DNA of 9,435 nucleotides, taken from contig DAOVNI010000036.1 of the NCBI GenBank assembly GCA_030630315.1, positions 1 through 9,435 on the forward strand, given 5' to 3'. Position numbers and translations under genes: made by a program. Within the stretch, counting starts at the first letter, position 1. Each line of letters begins with the position of its first letter. The notes under the pieces are model-generated. The model worked only from the letters and a program-made list of their open reading frames with translations, ran no database searches and had not been told where the DNA came from. Shown in pieces: positions 1 through 6,299 of this stretch. The stretch comes from Phycisphaerae bacterium. Lineage in GTDB: Bacteria > Planctomycetota > Phycisphaerae > Sedimentisphaerales > Anaerobacaceae.

Positions 1-35
1 CTCGTATTTCGTTTGGAATACGGTTCACGATTTAC
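1..35 (-). repeat. Heptamer-like repeat and small stem after map
   Basis: CTCGTATTTCG (1-11) is identical to 830-840. GGAATAC, GGTTCAC and GATTTAC (15-35) are three adjacent related 7-bp units; the last contains the map TAA stop (32-34). CGTATT (3-8) and AATACG (17-22) form a small perfect stem. The element runs off the window edge, so its full size is unknown. Confidence 0.55.
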
Positions 36-817
36 CATCTTTTTACCGTCAGCACCTCACAACCATTTTTGACTATCACAATTGTATGTTCAAAATGAGC
101 CGAGCATTTACCATCTTTTGTTACCACTGTCCAGCCGTTTTTCAGTGTCCGCACGGCACTGGTGCCGGTGTTAATCATCGGCTCAACCGCCAAAACCATT
201 CCTTCGGTCAAAACAATGTCATTGGCGAGCAAATCGTCGCTGACAAAGTTGGGCAGTCTCGGCTCTTCGTGCATTTTTCTGCCAATACCGTGTCCAACAA
301 AGTCTTTTACTACCGCAAACCCGGCTGATTCAGCGTAATGCTGCATTTGTGCAGCTATCTGGCTCCACTTAACAGCCGGCACAGCCTTTGCTATTGCTAT
401 GTCGAGAACGTGCCTGGTTACGTCCATAAGTTTGCGTTTATGCTTAGAAATTTTACCAATAGCAATCGTAACAGCAGCATCTCCACAATAGCCGTCGAGT
501 TTGACGCCGAAATCAACGCTCAGGATATCGCCGCTTTTAAGCTTTGTATTCTCTGAAGGAGTCCCGTGAACGACCTGCTCATTTATCGAGGCGCAAATTG
601 CACCCGGAAACGGCGTTCGAGACAACGGGCTGCGGACACCCTTAAACAGGGCCGCTGCTCCGGCATCAGCGGTCATTTGCAAGGCCACGGCATCCAACTG
701 GGCGGTAGTTACTCCCGGCTCGGCAATCTCTTGTAATTTTGAAAGAACGTCGGCTACAACTGCACCCGCTTTACGAATTAACTCAATTTCCCTTCGGCTG
801 CGAAGCGTTATAGCCAT
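32..817 (-). CDS. map: Methionine aminopeptidase, type I
   Basis: Removes the initiator methionine from nascent proteins in the cytoplasm. The 261-residue protein has the pita-bread metallopeptidase fold pattern. All five metal ligands of the family are visible: D102 (in VDFGV), D113 (in CGDAA), H176 (in GHGIG), E212 (in VEPM) and E243 (in FEHT). H84 in QVVHG matches the substrate-binding histidine. There is no N-terminal zinc-finger or SH3-binding extension, so this is the short bacterial form. The ATG at 815-817 fits the family N-terminus (MAITLRSRREIELIRKAG). No good Shine-Dalgarno precedes it; the leader is instead a 28-bp block of TCG heptamers. It follows adk after 39 bp, the classic secY-adk-map order. 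Its TAA stop lies inside another heptamer-like element (15-35). Identity is essentially certain. Confidence 0.98.
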   Translation of the reverse strand: MAITLRSRREIELIRKAGAVVADVLSKLQEIAEPGVTTAQLDAVALQMTADAGAAALFKGVRSPLSRTPFPGAICASINEQVVHGTPSENTKLKSGDILSVDFGVKLDGYCGDAAVTIAIGKISKHKRKLMDVTRHVLDIAIAKAVPAVKWSQIAAQMQHYAESAGFAVVKDFVGHGIGRKMHEEPRLPNFVSDDLLANDIVLTEGMVLAVEPMINTGTSAVRTLKNGWTVVTKDGKCSAHFEHTIVIVKNGCEVLTVKRW

Positions 818-819
818 TT

Positions 820-847
820 AATTTCGTATCTCGTATTTCGAATTTCG
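820..847 (-). repeat. Four TCG heptamers, adk-map spacer
   Basis: Four consecutive 7-bp units on the plus strand: AATTTCG, TATCTCG, TATTTCG and AATTTCG, consensus [AT]AT[CT]TCG. They fill 28 of the 39 bp between adk and map and end just before the map start, taking the place where a ribosome-binding site would be. The first 15 bp recur exactly at 5448-5462. Confidence 0.8.
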
Positions 848-856
848 CTTCACATT

Positions 857-1516
857 TTACGCTTTGACGAGGGCGTCCAGCTTCTCAAATAACAAAGTGC
901 TTACTTCGTCGGCATTTTTGTTAGCATCGATGTCATAAACCGTGCTGTTGTTGCTATTTTTATAGTAATCCACCACCGGCTCTGTCTGCTGGTGGTAGGT
1001 CTTAAGCCGATTCGCCACTACCTCAGGGCCGTCATCCGGCCGCTGAATAAGCCTGGCACCGTCGTTGTCACATATCTCTTCGACTTTCGGCTTCAGGTTT
1101 TCAATGTGGTAAACCGCACCGCATTGAGGACAGCTTCTTCTTCCGGTCATTCGCCTGGCTACTATCCGGTCACCTATCTTCAAGTTCAAGACAGCGTCTA
1201 TTTTTTGGTGGCTGCAAGCCAATGATTTATCAAGTTCGGCGGCCTGATTAACGGTTCTGGGAAAACCATCGAGTATGAAACCAGCCTCAGGCGTCTTTTT
1301 TATTGCGCCGGCCATCATCTCAACTATTATTTCGTCGGGCACAAGCACACCCGAATCCATATAGCTCCGGGCCTTTTTGCCCAGCTCGGTATCTGCTGCC
1401 CTTTGCTGTCGTAAGATATCACCGCTGGACAGATGGAGCAGACCATATCTGGCAACAACGTGCTTACACTGTGTTCCTTTGCCCGCGCCGGGGGCGCCCA
1501 ACAAAACTATCCTCAT
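857..1516 (-). CDS. adk: Adenylate kinase, zinc-LID long form
   Basis: Interconverts ATP + AMP and 2 ADP in the cytoplasm. The 219-residue length is that of the long bacterial form. The P-loop GAPGAGKGT is at residues 7-15, the NMP-binding SSGDILR at about 30-36, and DGFPRT at 83-88. The LID domain (about 126-162) carries C129, C132, C149 and D152, the Cys3-Asp zinc site known from Bacillus-type enzymes, so the LID is probably zinc-stabilised rather than held by the hydrogen-bond network of the E. coli type. The ATG overlaps the secY stop as ATGA (1513-1516). A perfect AAGGAG lies 7 nt upstream inside secY (1524-1529), so translation is both coupled and independently well initiated. Identity is certain. 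Confidence 0.98.
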   Translation of the reverse strand: MRIVLLGAPGAGKGTQCKHVVARYGLLHLSSGDILRQQRAADTELGKKARSYMDSGVLVPDEIIVEMMAGAIKKTPEAGFILDGFPRTVNQAAELDKSLACSHQKIDAVLNLKIGDRIVARRMTGRRSCPQCGAVYHIENLKPKVEEICDNDGARLIQRPDDGPEVVANRLKTYHQQTEPVVDYYKNSNNSTVYDIDANKNADEVSTLLFEKLDALVKA

Positions 1517-2883
1517 CCATAAGCTCCTTTTATTCTGCCGGCTCCACTGAAACCCTCATAGCTGCGCATCAAGAGGTTGGCCTCAATTTTCTGAACGAGG
1601 TCCAGCGAGACACTGACAACTATCAATAAACCCGTGCCGCCCAAAAACGTTGCTACTAACCAGGGAATCCCCAATATAATATTAATGACGGTTGGCACGA
1701 TGGCGATTATGGCCAGAAATGATGCTCCGAAATATGTGATTCTGGTCATCACCGTTTCGAGGTATTCGGCGGTTCTGCGTCCGGGCCGAAGTCCTGGGAT
1801 GAAGCTTCCTGAATCCCGCAAATTTTTGGCCATTTCCTTCGGCTGGAACTGCACCGTTGTCCAGAAATAAGCGAACAGAAATATCAATAACATATACAAA
1901 ACGTTGTATGTATAAGCACGACCGGGTGTCAAGGCATACTCCAAATCGAGAAGAAACGTTGAACCTCTTAAGCTCTTTATGTTCCTCAACTGGCTAATTA
2001 TCACCGGTGGGAACATCATAAAAGCGGATGCGAAGATTATCGGCATCACTCCGCCGTGATTGACACGAAGCGGCAAATAATGTCTTTGGCCGCCATAAAT
2101 CCTGCGGCCTCGCATTAGTTTTGCCTGTTGAATGGGTATTCTGCGCTGGCCCTGCGTTATCAGTATGGCACCTGCAACAACGAATACGAACGCTGCTATC
2201 AGGAACAATATTTGTGCCGGGCCTATGGTTCCTGTCGGTGCATCGAATCTAAAGTCAACCCTCTCGGCGAGCATGTCAATTGCCCAGGGCATTCGAGATA
2301 TAATGCCGGCCATAATTATCAAACTGATTCCATTGCCTATTCCGTATTCATCTATCTGCTCGCCGAGCCACATCAAGAAGACGGTGCCGGCCGTCATACC
2401 AACAATGCCCATTATCAAGGCCTGGTAGTACACATCGGCATCGAATGCCCCCGGCACGACGGCTTTGAGATACTTAATAGCCATCATAGATTGAATGATA
2501 CATATCAGTACCGTCAAGTAGCGTGTGTACTCCTGTATCTTTTTATGGCCGGTTTGGCCTTCCTGGCGTAACTTCTTCAAGGCGGGAATGACCTCGCCCA
2601 GCAGCATAAGAATAATCGATGCGGTAATATAGGGCATAATTCCCAGGCCAAACAAGCTGCTTTTACTCAGCGTTCCACCGCTGAACATTTGCATCATTGC
2701 AACAGCTCTACCAATTGGAGTATCTGTTTCGCCCTCGGCTTGTGTTTTAGCTATCTCCTTATGGTTAAAATAGGGAATGGGGATATGGAAACCAACCCTG
2801 TATATTATCAGCAGCGCCACAGTAAAAAGAATCTTGTTGCGCAGGTCCTGGATTCTGAATATGTTAAATACTGCTCCAAGCAT
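1513..2883 (-). CDS. secY: Preprotein translocase subunit SecY
   Basis: Central channel of the Sec translocon in the inner membrane, working with SecE/SecG and SecA or the ribosome. The 456-residue protein shows ten hydrophobic segments in the usual pattern. TM1 is near 18-36. The plug and TM2 region covers about 65-96, with the conserved GIMPYITASII. The second family signature, GIGNGISLIIMAGI, is at 181-194. The large cytoplasmic loop QRRIPIQQAKLMRGR is at 246-260. The C5 loop FQPKEMAKNLRDSG is near 346-359, with FIPGLRPGRRT at 361-371. The tail ends in a short GAGRIKGAYG. The ATG at 2881-2883 is preceded by only a weak GGA-containing leader. It follows rplO after 45 bp without a clear promoter. 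Its TGA overlaps the adk start. Length is slightly above the E. coli protein; nothing is missing. Confidence 0.98.
   Translation of the reverse strand: MLGAVFNIFRIQDLRNKILFTVALLIIYRVGFHIPIPYFNHKEIAKTQAEGETDTPIGRAVAMMQMFSGGTLSKSSLFGLGIMPYITASIILMLLGEVIPALKKLRQEGQTGHKKIQEYTRYLTVLICIIQSMMAIKYLKAVVPGAFDADVYYQALIMGIVGMTAGTVFLMWLGEQIDEYGIGNGISLIIMAGIISRMPWAIDMLAERVDFRFDAPTGTIGPAQILFLIAAFVFVVAGAILITQGQRRIPIQQAKLMRGRRIYGGQRHYLPLRVNHGGVMPIIFASAFMMFPPVIISQLRNIKSLRGSTFLLDLEYALTPGRAYTYNVLYMLLIFLFAYFWTTVQFQPKEMAKNLRDSGSFIPGLRPGRRTAEYLETVMTRITYFGASFLAIIAIVPTVINIILGIPWLVATFLGGTGLLIVVSVSLDLVQKIEANLLMRSYEGFSGAGRIKGAYG
1524..1529 (-). promoter_or_regulatory. Strong Shine-Dalgarno for adk inside secY
   Basis: The minus strand reads AAGGAG, then 7 nt, then the adk ATG at 1514-1516. 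It is formed by secY codons for Lys-Gly near the C-terminus. It is the best ribosome-binding site in the window and fixes the adk start. Together with the ATGA overlap it suggests termination-reinitiation coupling. Confidence 0.8.
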
Positions 2884-2928
2884 TTCTATATTTTCCGACA
2901 GTCTTTCACTTTACAATACTTAAACTGA

Positions 2929-3375
2929 TTATTGTATCACTTTTGCCGTGCCACCGCAGCCTATAATCTTCTGCTCTGCGGTTTTGCTAAATTTATGTGC
3001 TACCACCTCCAACTTCTTTGTCAGCTCGCCGTTACCAAGAATCTTAACTTTACTTTTCAAGCTGAGAATCAGTCCTGCATTGGATAATTGTTCAACACTG
3101 ACGGCAGCACCTTCGTCAAATCTTTCCAATTGTGACACATTAACAACTTGGTAGCGTGTTGCGAACTTATAATTACTAAAGCCGCGTTTTGGCAGTCGGC
3201 GAAATAAAGGCATCTGGCCACCTTCATAAAGCGACACTGAAGTCGAGCCGGCCCTGCTGGCACTACCTTTGTGGCCGCGACCACAGGTTTTGCCTCGGCC
3301 GGTGCCGGTGCCTCTACCAACGCGCCGCCGAGCTTTATGCTTCCCTGCGATAGAAGTTATTTGATAATTCAACAT
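2929..3375 (-). CDS. rplO: Large-subunit ribosomal protein L15 (uL15)
   Basis: 50S assembly protein that contacts 23S rRNA with a long basic N-terminal arm. The 148-residue length is normal. The arm is Gly/Arg/Lys rich, with RRRVGRGTGTGRGKTCGRGHKG at about 17-38 (a conserved family pattern), followed by the GGQMPLFRRLPKRGF motif near 52-66. The C-terminal globular part contains VKILGNGEL and ends near GCGGTAKVIQ, as in the family signature. The ATG at 3373-3375 lies only 6 bp beyond the rpsE stop, and its AGGTGG ribosome-binding site is made by the last rpsE codons, so translation is likely coupled. The usual rpmD (L30) gene is absent from this junction. Confidence 0.98.
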   Translation of the reverse strand: MLNYQITSIAGKHKARRRVGRGTGTGRGKTCGRGHKGSASRAGSTSVSLYEGGQMPLFRRLPKRGFSNYKFATRYQVVNVSQLERFDEGAAVSVEQLSNAGLILSLKSKVKILGNGELTKKLEVVAHKFSKTAEQKIIGCGGTAKVIQ

Positions 3376-3381
3376 AAATCA

Positions 3382-3966
3382 TCACCACCTTTTTATTGCT
3401 TCAACTTCTACGCCTCGAAGAGATTCAACCGTTTCTTTGCTGCGTAATCTCAACAACCCATCCAACGTAGCTTTGACAACATTTTTAGCAGAGGAGCTTC
3501 CGTAAACTTTTGTAAGGACATCCTGCACACCGGCGAATTCGAGCACTGCCCGAGCGCTGGAGCCGGCGATAACTCCGGTTCCGGGGCTGGCCGGCACCAA
3601 TGTTATCTTCGTAGCCCTGTATCTGCCGTTGACCTGGTACGGAATCGTTCGGCCGACCAAAGCTATTTTGTGCAAAGTTTTTTTTGCATCTTTCATGGCT
3701 TTCTCAACTGCCATTGGGACTTCATTGGCCTTACCATAACCAATACCCACCGTGCCCGCACGGTCACCAATTACAACTAATGCCGCAAAGCTGAACCGCC
3801 GGCCTCCCTTGACGACCTTGGAACAGCGAAATATTTTTACGACCGTATCTTCCAACGGCCGTTCTTCCTCGTCAGATAGTTTAACACCGTTGGAAGTCCG
3901 CACCAACGGTGCGACACTTCTCTCTGAGGTCTTACTTCTAACGGGTTTAACGGGTTCTGCTGCCAA
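3382..3966 (-). CDS. rpsE: Small-subunit ribosomal protein S5 (uS5), TTG start
   Basis: 30S protein at the mRNA entry side, involved in decoding fidelity and helicase activity. The double-stranded-RNA-binding-like S5 N-domain is clear (FRCSKVVKGGRRFSFAALVV, then VGIGYGKANEVP). The C-domain shows the loop PASPGTGVIAGSSARAVLE and a YGSSSAKNVVKAT segment. There is no ATG at the gene head. I prefer the TTG at 3964-3966 because GGAG lies exactly 6 nt upstream, giving 194 residues. A TTG at 3976-3978 (198 residues) is the alternative but has only a poor upstream site. The protein has about 25-30 more N-terminal residues than E. coli S5; this charged Pro/Ser/Glu-containing extension probably lies on the ribosome surface. 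It starts 26 bp after rplR. Confidence 0.95.
   Translation of the reverse strand: MAAEPVKPVRSKTSERSVAPLVRTSNGVKLSDEEERPLEDTVVKIFRCSKVVKGGRRFSFAALVVIGDRAGTVGIGYGKANEVPMAVEKAMKDAKKTLHKIALVGRTIPYQVNGRYRATKITLVPASPGTGVIAGSSARAVLEFAGVQDVLTKVYGSSSAKNVVKATLDGLLRLRSKETVESLRGVEVEAIKRW
3385..3390 (-). promoter_or_regulatory. Shine-Dalgarno for rplO inside the rpsE end
   Basis: The minus strand reads AGGTGG, 9 nt before the rplO ATG at 3373-3375. It lies in the last two sense codons of rpsE (Arg-Trp). It supports coupled translation across a 6-bp junction that has no room for rpmD. Confidence 0.65.
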
Positions 3967-3972
3967 TTTTTT

Positions 3973-3976
3973 CTCC
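3973..3976 (-). promoter_or_regulatory. Shine-Dalgarno deciding the rpsE start
   Basis: GGAG on the minus strand, followed by six A and then TTG at 3964-3966. Spacing is ideal for this TTG but impossible for the upstream in-frame TTG at 3976-3978, which the GGAG touches. This is the reason for choosing the shorter S5. Confidence 0.6.
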
Positions 3977-3992
3977 AAACTCTGTCGCTTTT

Positions 3993-4358
3993 TTAAAAAA
4001 CCAGCCCGGTCTTTCTTGCCGCTTCAGCAAGAGCCCCGACTCTGCCATGAAACTTATAGCGGTTTCTATCAAAGCAAACGCACTTAATACCGACGCCAAG
4101 GGCCTGCTTTGCGACCGCCTCACCTACGATTTGAGCGGCTTTTTTGTCAGCGGTATTAGGCAATTGGTCTCTCAGGCCTTTCGCTCTCGTGCTTGCGGAA
4201 ACAAGTGTCGCTCCCGCAGCATCATCTATAATCTGGGCGTAAATATGCCTGTTGGAACGAAATACCGACAGTCGTGGTCTGTTTGGCGTTCCAAAGACCT
4301 TTTTTCGCACGTGATATTTACGCCTCAGTGCCGCTCTTTTTATCCTGTCGATTCTCAT
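3993..4358 (-). CDS. rplR: Large-subunit ribosomal protein L18 (uL18)
   Basis: 50S protein that binds 5S rRNA together with L5 and places it in the central protuberance. The 121 residues show a basic N-terminal arm ([17 protein letters not shown]), the conserved [19 protein letters not shown] segment, and a C-terminus with [23 protein letters not shown], all diagnostic. I chose the ATG at 4356-4358. A TTG three codons earlier has no correctly spaced ribosome-binding site, and the ATG site is itself weak (GGGA about 11 nt away). The gene is separated from rplF by 97 bp of inverted heptamer blocks, a long gap for this operon. rpsE follows after 26 bp. Confidence 0.97.
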   Translation of the reverse strand: MRIDRIKRAALRRKYHVRKKVFGTPNRPRLSVFRSNRHIYAQIIDDAAGATLVSASTRAKGLRDQLPNTADKKAAQIVGEAVAKQALGVGIKCVCFDRNRYKFHGRVGALAEAARKTGLVF

Positions 4359-4379
4359 AAAAACCAAATCCCACTCGGC

Positions 4380-4452
4380 ATTGACTATTTACTATTGATT
4401 CTGAACTGCGACTTCTTTTTCAACAGTCAATATTCAATTGTCAATCGTCAAT
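4380..4452 (-). repeat. Paired inverted heptamer blocks, rplF-rplR spacer
   Basis: Two 28-bp blocks face each other. The left block (4380-4407) is four 7-bp units of the ATTGACT type: ATTGACT, ATTTACT, ATTGATT and a diverged CTGAACT. The right block (4425-4452) is four units ending in TCAAT, starting with AGTCAAT, the exact reverse complement of the first left unit. Aligned as inverted repeats the two blocks agree at about 21 of 28 positions, with a 17-bp loop between. The transcript could form a long imperfect hairpin between the rplF stop and the rplR start. The downstream side lacks a U-run, so it is not a typical terminator. Function unknown. Confidence 0.75.
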
Positions 4453-4455
4453 TTT

Positions 4456-5037
4456 TTAGACTGTTCCGGAAGTAAATGCTTTGCCGACCTTGCGTCGTAC
4501 GTATTCGTCGGCATAACGGATACCCTTTCCTTTATAGGGTTCCGGCGGCTTTATTTTTCGTATCTCGGCAGCAAACTGTCCCAAGAGACACTTGTCTATT
4601 CCCGAAAGTGTGAACCTGGCGGGAACATCATTGCCCCTGGTTGCATCGACATCAATGTTTATCTTTATACCCTCTGGTATTACGCGCTCTACCGGATGGC
4701 AAAAGCCAACCTGAAAAACCAGTTTTCCGCCCCGTTCTTTGACATTATATCCGGTGCCGTATAATTGCATTTTCTTTTCAAAACCTTTACTGACACCGGT
4801 GACCATATTGGCAATCAAGGCGCGGATTGTGCCGTGCAACTGCCTGTCCTCGCGGATTTCAGGATGCTCATTTTCAACCAATATTTTCCCCGCGGAACCG
4901 TCAATTTTTACCTTTATCGGCGGCTGACAGTCCATCTGCATGGTGCCGAGCGGCCCTGAAACTTTTATACACAGCCCCTTCTGCTCAACCACAACTGCCT
5001 CAGGAATAGTAATCGGTTTTTTCCCGATACGACTCAT
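4456..5037 (-). CDS. rplF: Large-subunit ribosomal protein L6 (uL6)
   Basis: 50S protein near the factor-binding site, contacting 23S rRNA close to the sarcin-ricin loop. The 193 residues contain the two L6 repeats. The N-terminus MSRIGKKPITIPE is canonical. LHGTIRALIANMVTGVSKGFEKKMQLYGTGY-type residues span about 68-97, and the family signature PEPYKGKGIRYADEYVRRKVGK is at about 166-187. The protein is somewhat longer than E. coli L6, with extra residues at the C-terminus. The ATG at 5035-5037 shares one base with the rpsH TAA (TAATG), and GGTGAG lies just upstream, so translation is probably coupled to rpsH. An in-frame TTG five codons upstream is not a convincing start. Confidence 0.97.
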   Translation of the reverse strand: MSRIGKKPITIPEAVVVEQKGLCIKVSGPLGTMQMDCQPPIKVKIDGSAGKILVENEHPEIREDRQLHGTIRALIANMVTGVSKGFEKKMQLYGTGYNVKERGGKLVFQVGFCHPVERVIPEGIKINIDVDATRGNDVPARFTLSGIDKCLLGQFAAEIRKIKPPEPYKGKGIRYADEYVRRKVGKAFTSGTV

Positions 5038-5435
5038 TAGCTCACCGTACAAAGTATCTCGCCGCTGACGTTGGCCTCGCGGCAGCTTCTATCGCTCATT
5101 ACACCTTTACTTGTCGAAACGATTGCTATACCCATACCGCCTAAAACACGCGGTACTTTGTCAACAGATGAATAGATTCTGCGGCCGGGTTTACTTATTC
5201 TCGTTATTTCGTTAATAACGGGCCGACCCTCGCGGTCATATTTTAGAGTAACTCTCAGTATTCCCTGCTTGCCGTCATCGATTCGGTCGAAATCTTCGAT
5301 GTAACCTTCCTTCTTTAAAACAGCCGCTATGCCTTCGCAAATATTTGATGCCTTAATATTGACCTCACCTTTATTTATTCGTACAGCGTTGCGAATTCTC
5401 GTCAGCATATCAGCTATCGGGTCGCTCAAACTCAT
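5037..5435 (-). CDS. rpsH: Small-subunit ribosomal protein S8 (uS8)
   Basis: 30S assembly protein that binds helix 21 of 16S rRNA; in E. coli it is also the translational repressor of the spc operon. The 132-residue length is normal. The N-terminal MSLSDPIADMLTRIRNA is the family hallmark. The C-terminal signature region RVLGGMGIAIVSTSKGVMSDR leads to GEILCTVS. ATG at 5433-5435 with GGAG 8 nt upstream. It follows rpsN after a 40-bp spacer holding a near-perfect short palindrome. Its stop overlaps the rplF start (TAATG). I could not identify an S8-binding hairpin copying helix 21 in the window, so autoregulation here is unproven. Confidence 0.98.
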   Translation of the reverse strand: MSLSDPIADMLTRIRNAVRINKGEVNIKASNICEGIAAVLKKEGYIEDFDRIDDGKQGILRVTLKYDREGRPVINEITRISKPGRRIYSSVDKVPRVLGGMGIAIVSTSKGVMSDRSCREANVSGEILCTVS

Positions 5436-5447
5436 AAATCGGGCTCC

Positions 5448-5474
5448 AATTTCGTATCTCGTTCGAGATACGAG
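5448..5474 (-). repeat. Heptamer pair and 10-bp palindrome, rpsN-rpsH spacer
   Basis: Arms at 5452-5461 and 5464-5473 are perfect reverse complements (core CGTATCTCG / CGAGATACG) with a 2-bp centre. The left side (5448-5462, AATTTCGTATCTCGT) is identical over 15 bp to 820-834 in the adk-map spacer, so this is a member of the TCG heptamer family in which the second half has been inverted. It lies immediately before the rpsN TAA (5476-5478). Role unknown. Confidence 0.75.
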
Positions 5475-5475
5475 T

Positions 5476-5661
5476 TTACCAACTGGCTTTTCTTACTCCT
5501 GGTATCTTTCCTTCGTTAGCTAATGTTCTAAAGCAAATCCGGCAAATTTTGAACTTGCGATAAACAGCCCTGGCTCTTCCACAAAGCTGGCAGCGCGTAT
5601 ATTGCCTAACGCGAAATTTTTGTTTCTTTTCTGCCTTGTTTTCCAGTGCTTTAGTTGACAT
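5476..5661 (-). CDS. rpsN: Small-subunit ribosomal protein S14, zinc type (uS14)
   Basis: 30S head protein that joins late in assembly. The 61-residue length and four cysteines, C24 and C27 (CQLC) and C40 and C43 (CRIC), identify the short zinc-binding C+ form rather than the 101-residue zinc-free E. coli form. The C-terminal [14 protein letters not shown] is the family signature. The ATG at 5659-5661 has GGAG 7 nt upstream. An upstream in-frame start at 5700 would add 13 atypical residues and is rejected. The N-terminus ([15 protein letters not shown]) is canonical for the family. It is 49 bp after rplE; that gap carries a short GC-rich stem and nothing else obvious. Confidence 0.97.
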   Translation of the reverse strand: MSTKALENKAEKKQKFRVRQYTRCQLCGRARAVYRKFKICRICFRTLANEGKIPGVRKASW

Positions 5662-5710
5662 CCACACACTCCAAAATAATCGTTTGCCTCCCGGCGGCAA
5701 CCGCTAACTA

Positions 5711-6265
5711 TCACTCCTGCGCCGCTGACTTCTTGAACGGCATACCAAAAAGCGACAGCATTTTCCTTGCTTCCTCATCAGTACTTGCCGTCGTTACCAA
5801 GGTTATGTTCATACCCTGCTGAAACTCCATCTGAGCCGGATTGATTTCCGGAAAAACACTCTGCTCGGGCAGGCCCATTGAGTAATTACCTCTGCCGTCA
5901 AAACTGTTCGGGTTAAGACCTCGAAAGTCTCTTACCCGCGGGATTGCAAGATTAATGAGTCTATCCATAAATTCATACATTCGCACGCCGCGGACAGTAA
6001 CTTTCAAACCGGTTTCATTGCCCTCACGCACTTTAAAATTCGAGACACTTTTTTTAGCTTTACAGACGAGCGGGATCTGGCCTGTAATCATCATCAGGTC
6101 CTTTTTAGCTGATTCCAGAAATTTTTTGTCCTGGGTCGCTCTTCCCACACCCATAGAGATAATGACCTTTTCCATCCGCGGTACAGCCATAGGATTCTTA
6201 TAGTTAAACTCCCCGGTCAATTCCGGGACTATCCTGGACTTATATAAATCTTTCAAACGTGCCAT
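5711..6265 (-). CDS. rplE: Large-subunit ribosomal protein L5 (uL5)
   Basis: 50S protein that binds 5S rRNA with L18 and contacts P-site tRNA and the S13 bridge. It is 184 residues long. Diagnostic segments are the N-terminal YKSRIVPEL, the family signature around NPMAVPRMEKVIISMGVG (near 24-41), the ITGQIPLVCKAKKSVSNFKVREG region, and FPEINPAQMEFQQGMNITLVT near 140-160. The ATG at 6263-6265 is preferred because GAGAG sits 7 nt upstream. A TTG one codon earlier (6266-6268) would add a single Met. The upstream spacer from rplX is 25 bp and overlaps a heptamer-like element at the rplX stop. Confidence 0.98.
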   Translation of the reverse strand: MARLKDLYKSRIVPELTGEFNYKNPMAVPRMEKVIISMGVGRATQDKKFLESAKKDLMMITGQIPLVCKAKKSVSNFKVREGNETGLKVTVRGVRMYEFMDRLINLAIPRVRDFRGLNPNSFDGRGNYSMGLPEQSVFPEINPAQMEFQQGMNITLVTTASTDEEARKMLSLFGMPFKKSAAQE

Positions 6266-6278
6266 CAAAAATCTCTCA

Positions 6279-6299
6279 ACGTTTCACTGTTTACCGTTT
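6279..6299 (-). repeat. GTTT heptamer-like element at the rplX stop
   Basis: ACTGTTT (6286-6292) and ACCGTTT (6293-6299) are adjacent 7-bp units, with a related CGTTT 8 bp further left. On the minus strand GGTAAACAGTGAAACG (6280-6295) contains the rplX TAA stop and matches 13 of 16 positions of the sequence around the map stop (21-36). It is short and degenerate, so confidence is moderate. Confidence 0.5.

Noticed and set aside
2128..2571. A 147-codon plus-strand open frame opposite secY
   Set aside because: It lies wholly within the antisense of a conserved gene, and its Tyr/Asn/His/Cys-rich composition is unlike a real protein.
4371..4455. CRISPR-like array from repeated TCAAT units
   Set aside because: Units are 7 bp, contiguous and without spacers; no cas genes nearby.
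5038..5060. A separate promoter for rplF
   Set aside because: The start overlaps the rpsH stop (TAATG) and I see no -35/-10 pair; coupling is the simpler reading.
5659..5700. Longer S14 beginning upstream of 5661
   Set aside because: The 13 extra residues match no S14, and the ATG at 5659-5661 has a well-spaced GGAG.
5671..5705. GC-rich stem in the rplE-rpsN gap as a regulatory element
   Set aside because: Only about a 6-bp stem with a bulge and no resemblance that I can recognise to a known ribosomal-protein binding site.
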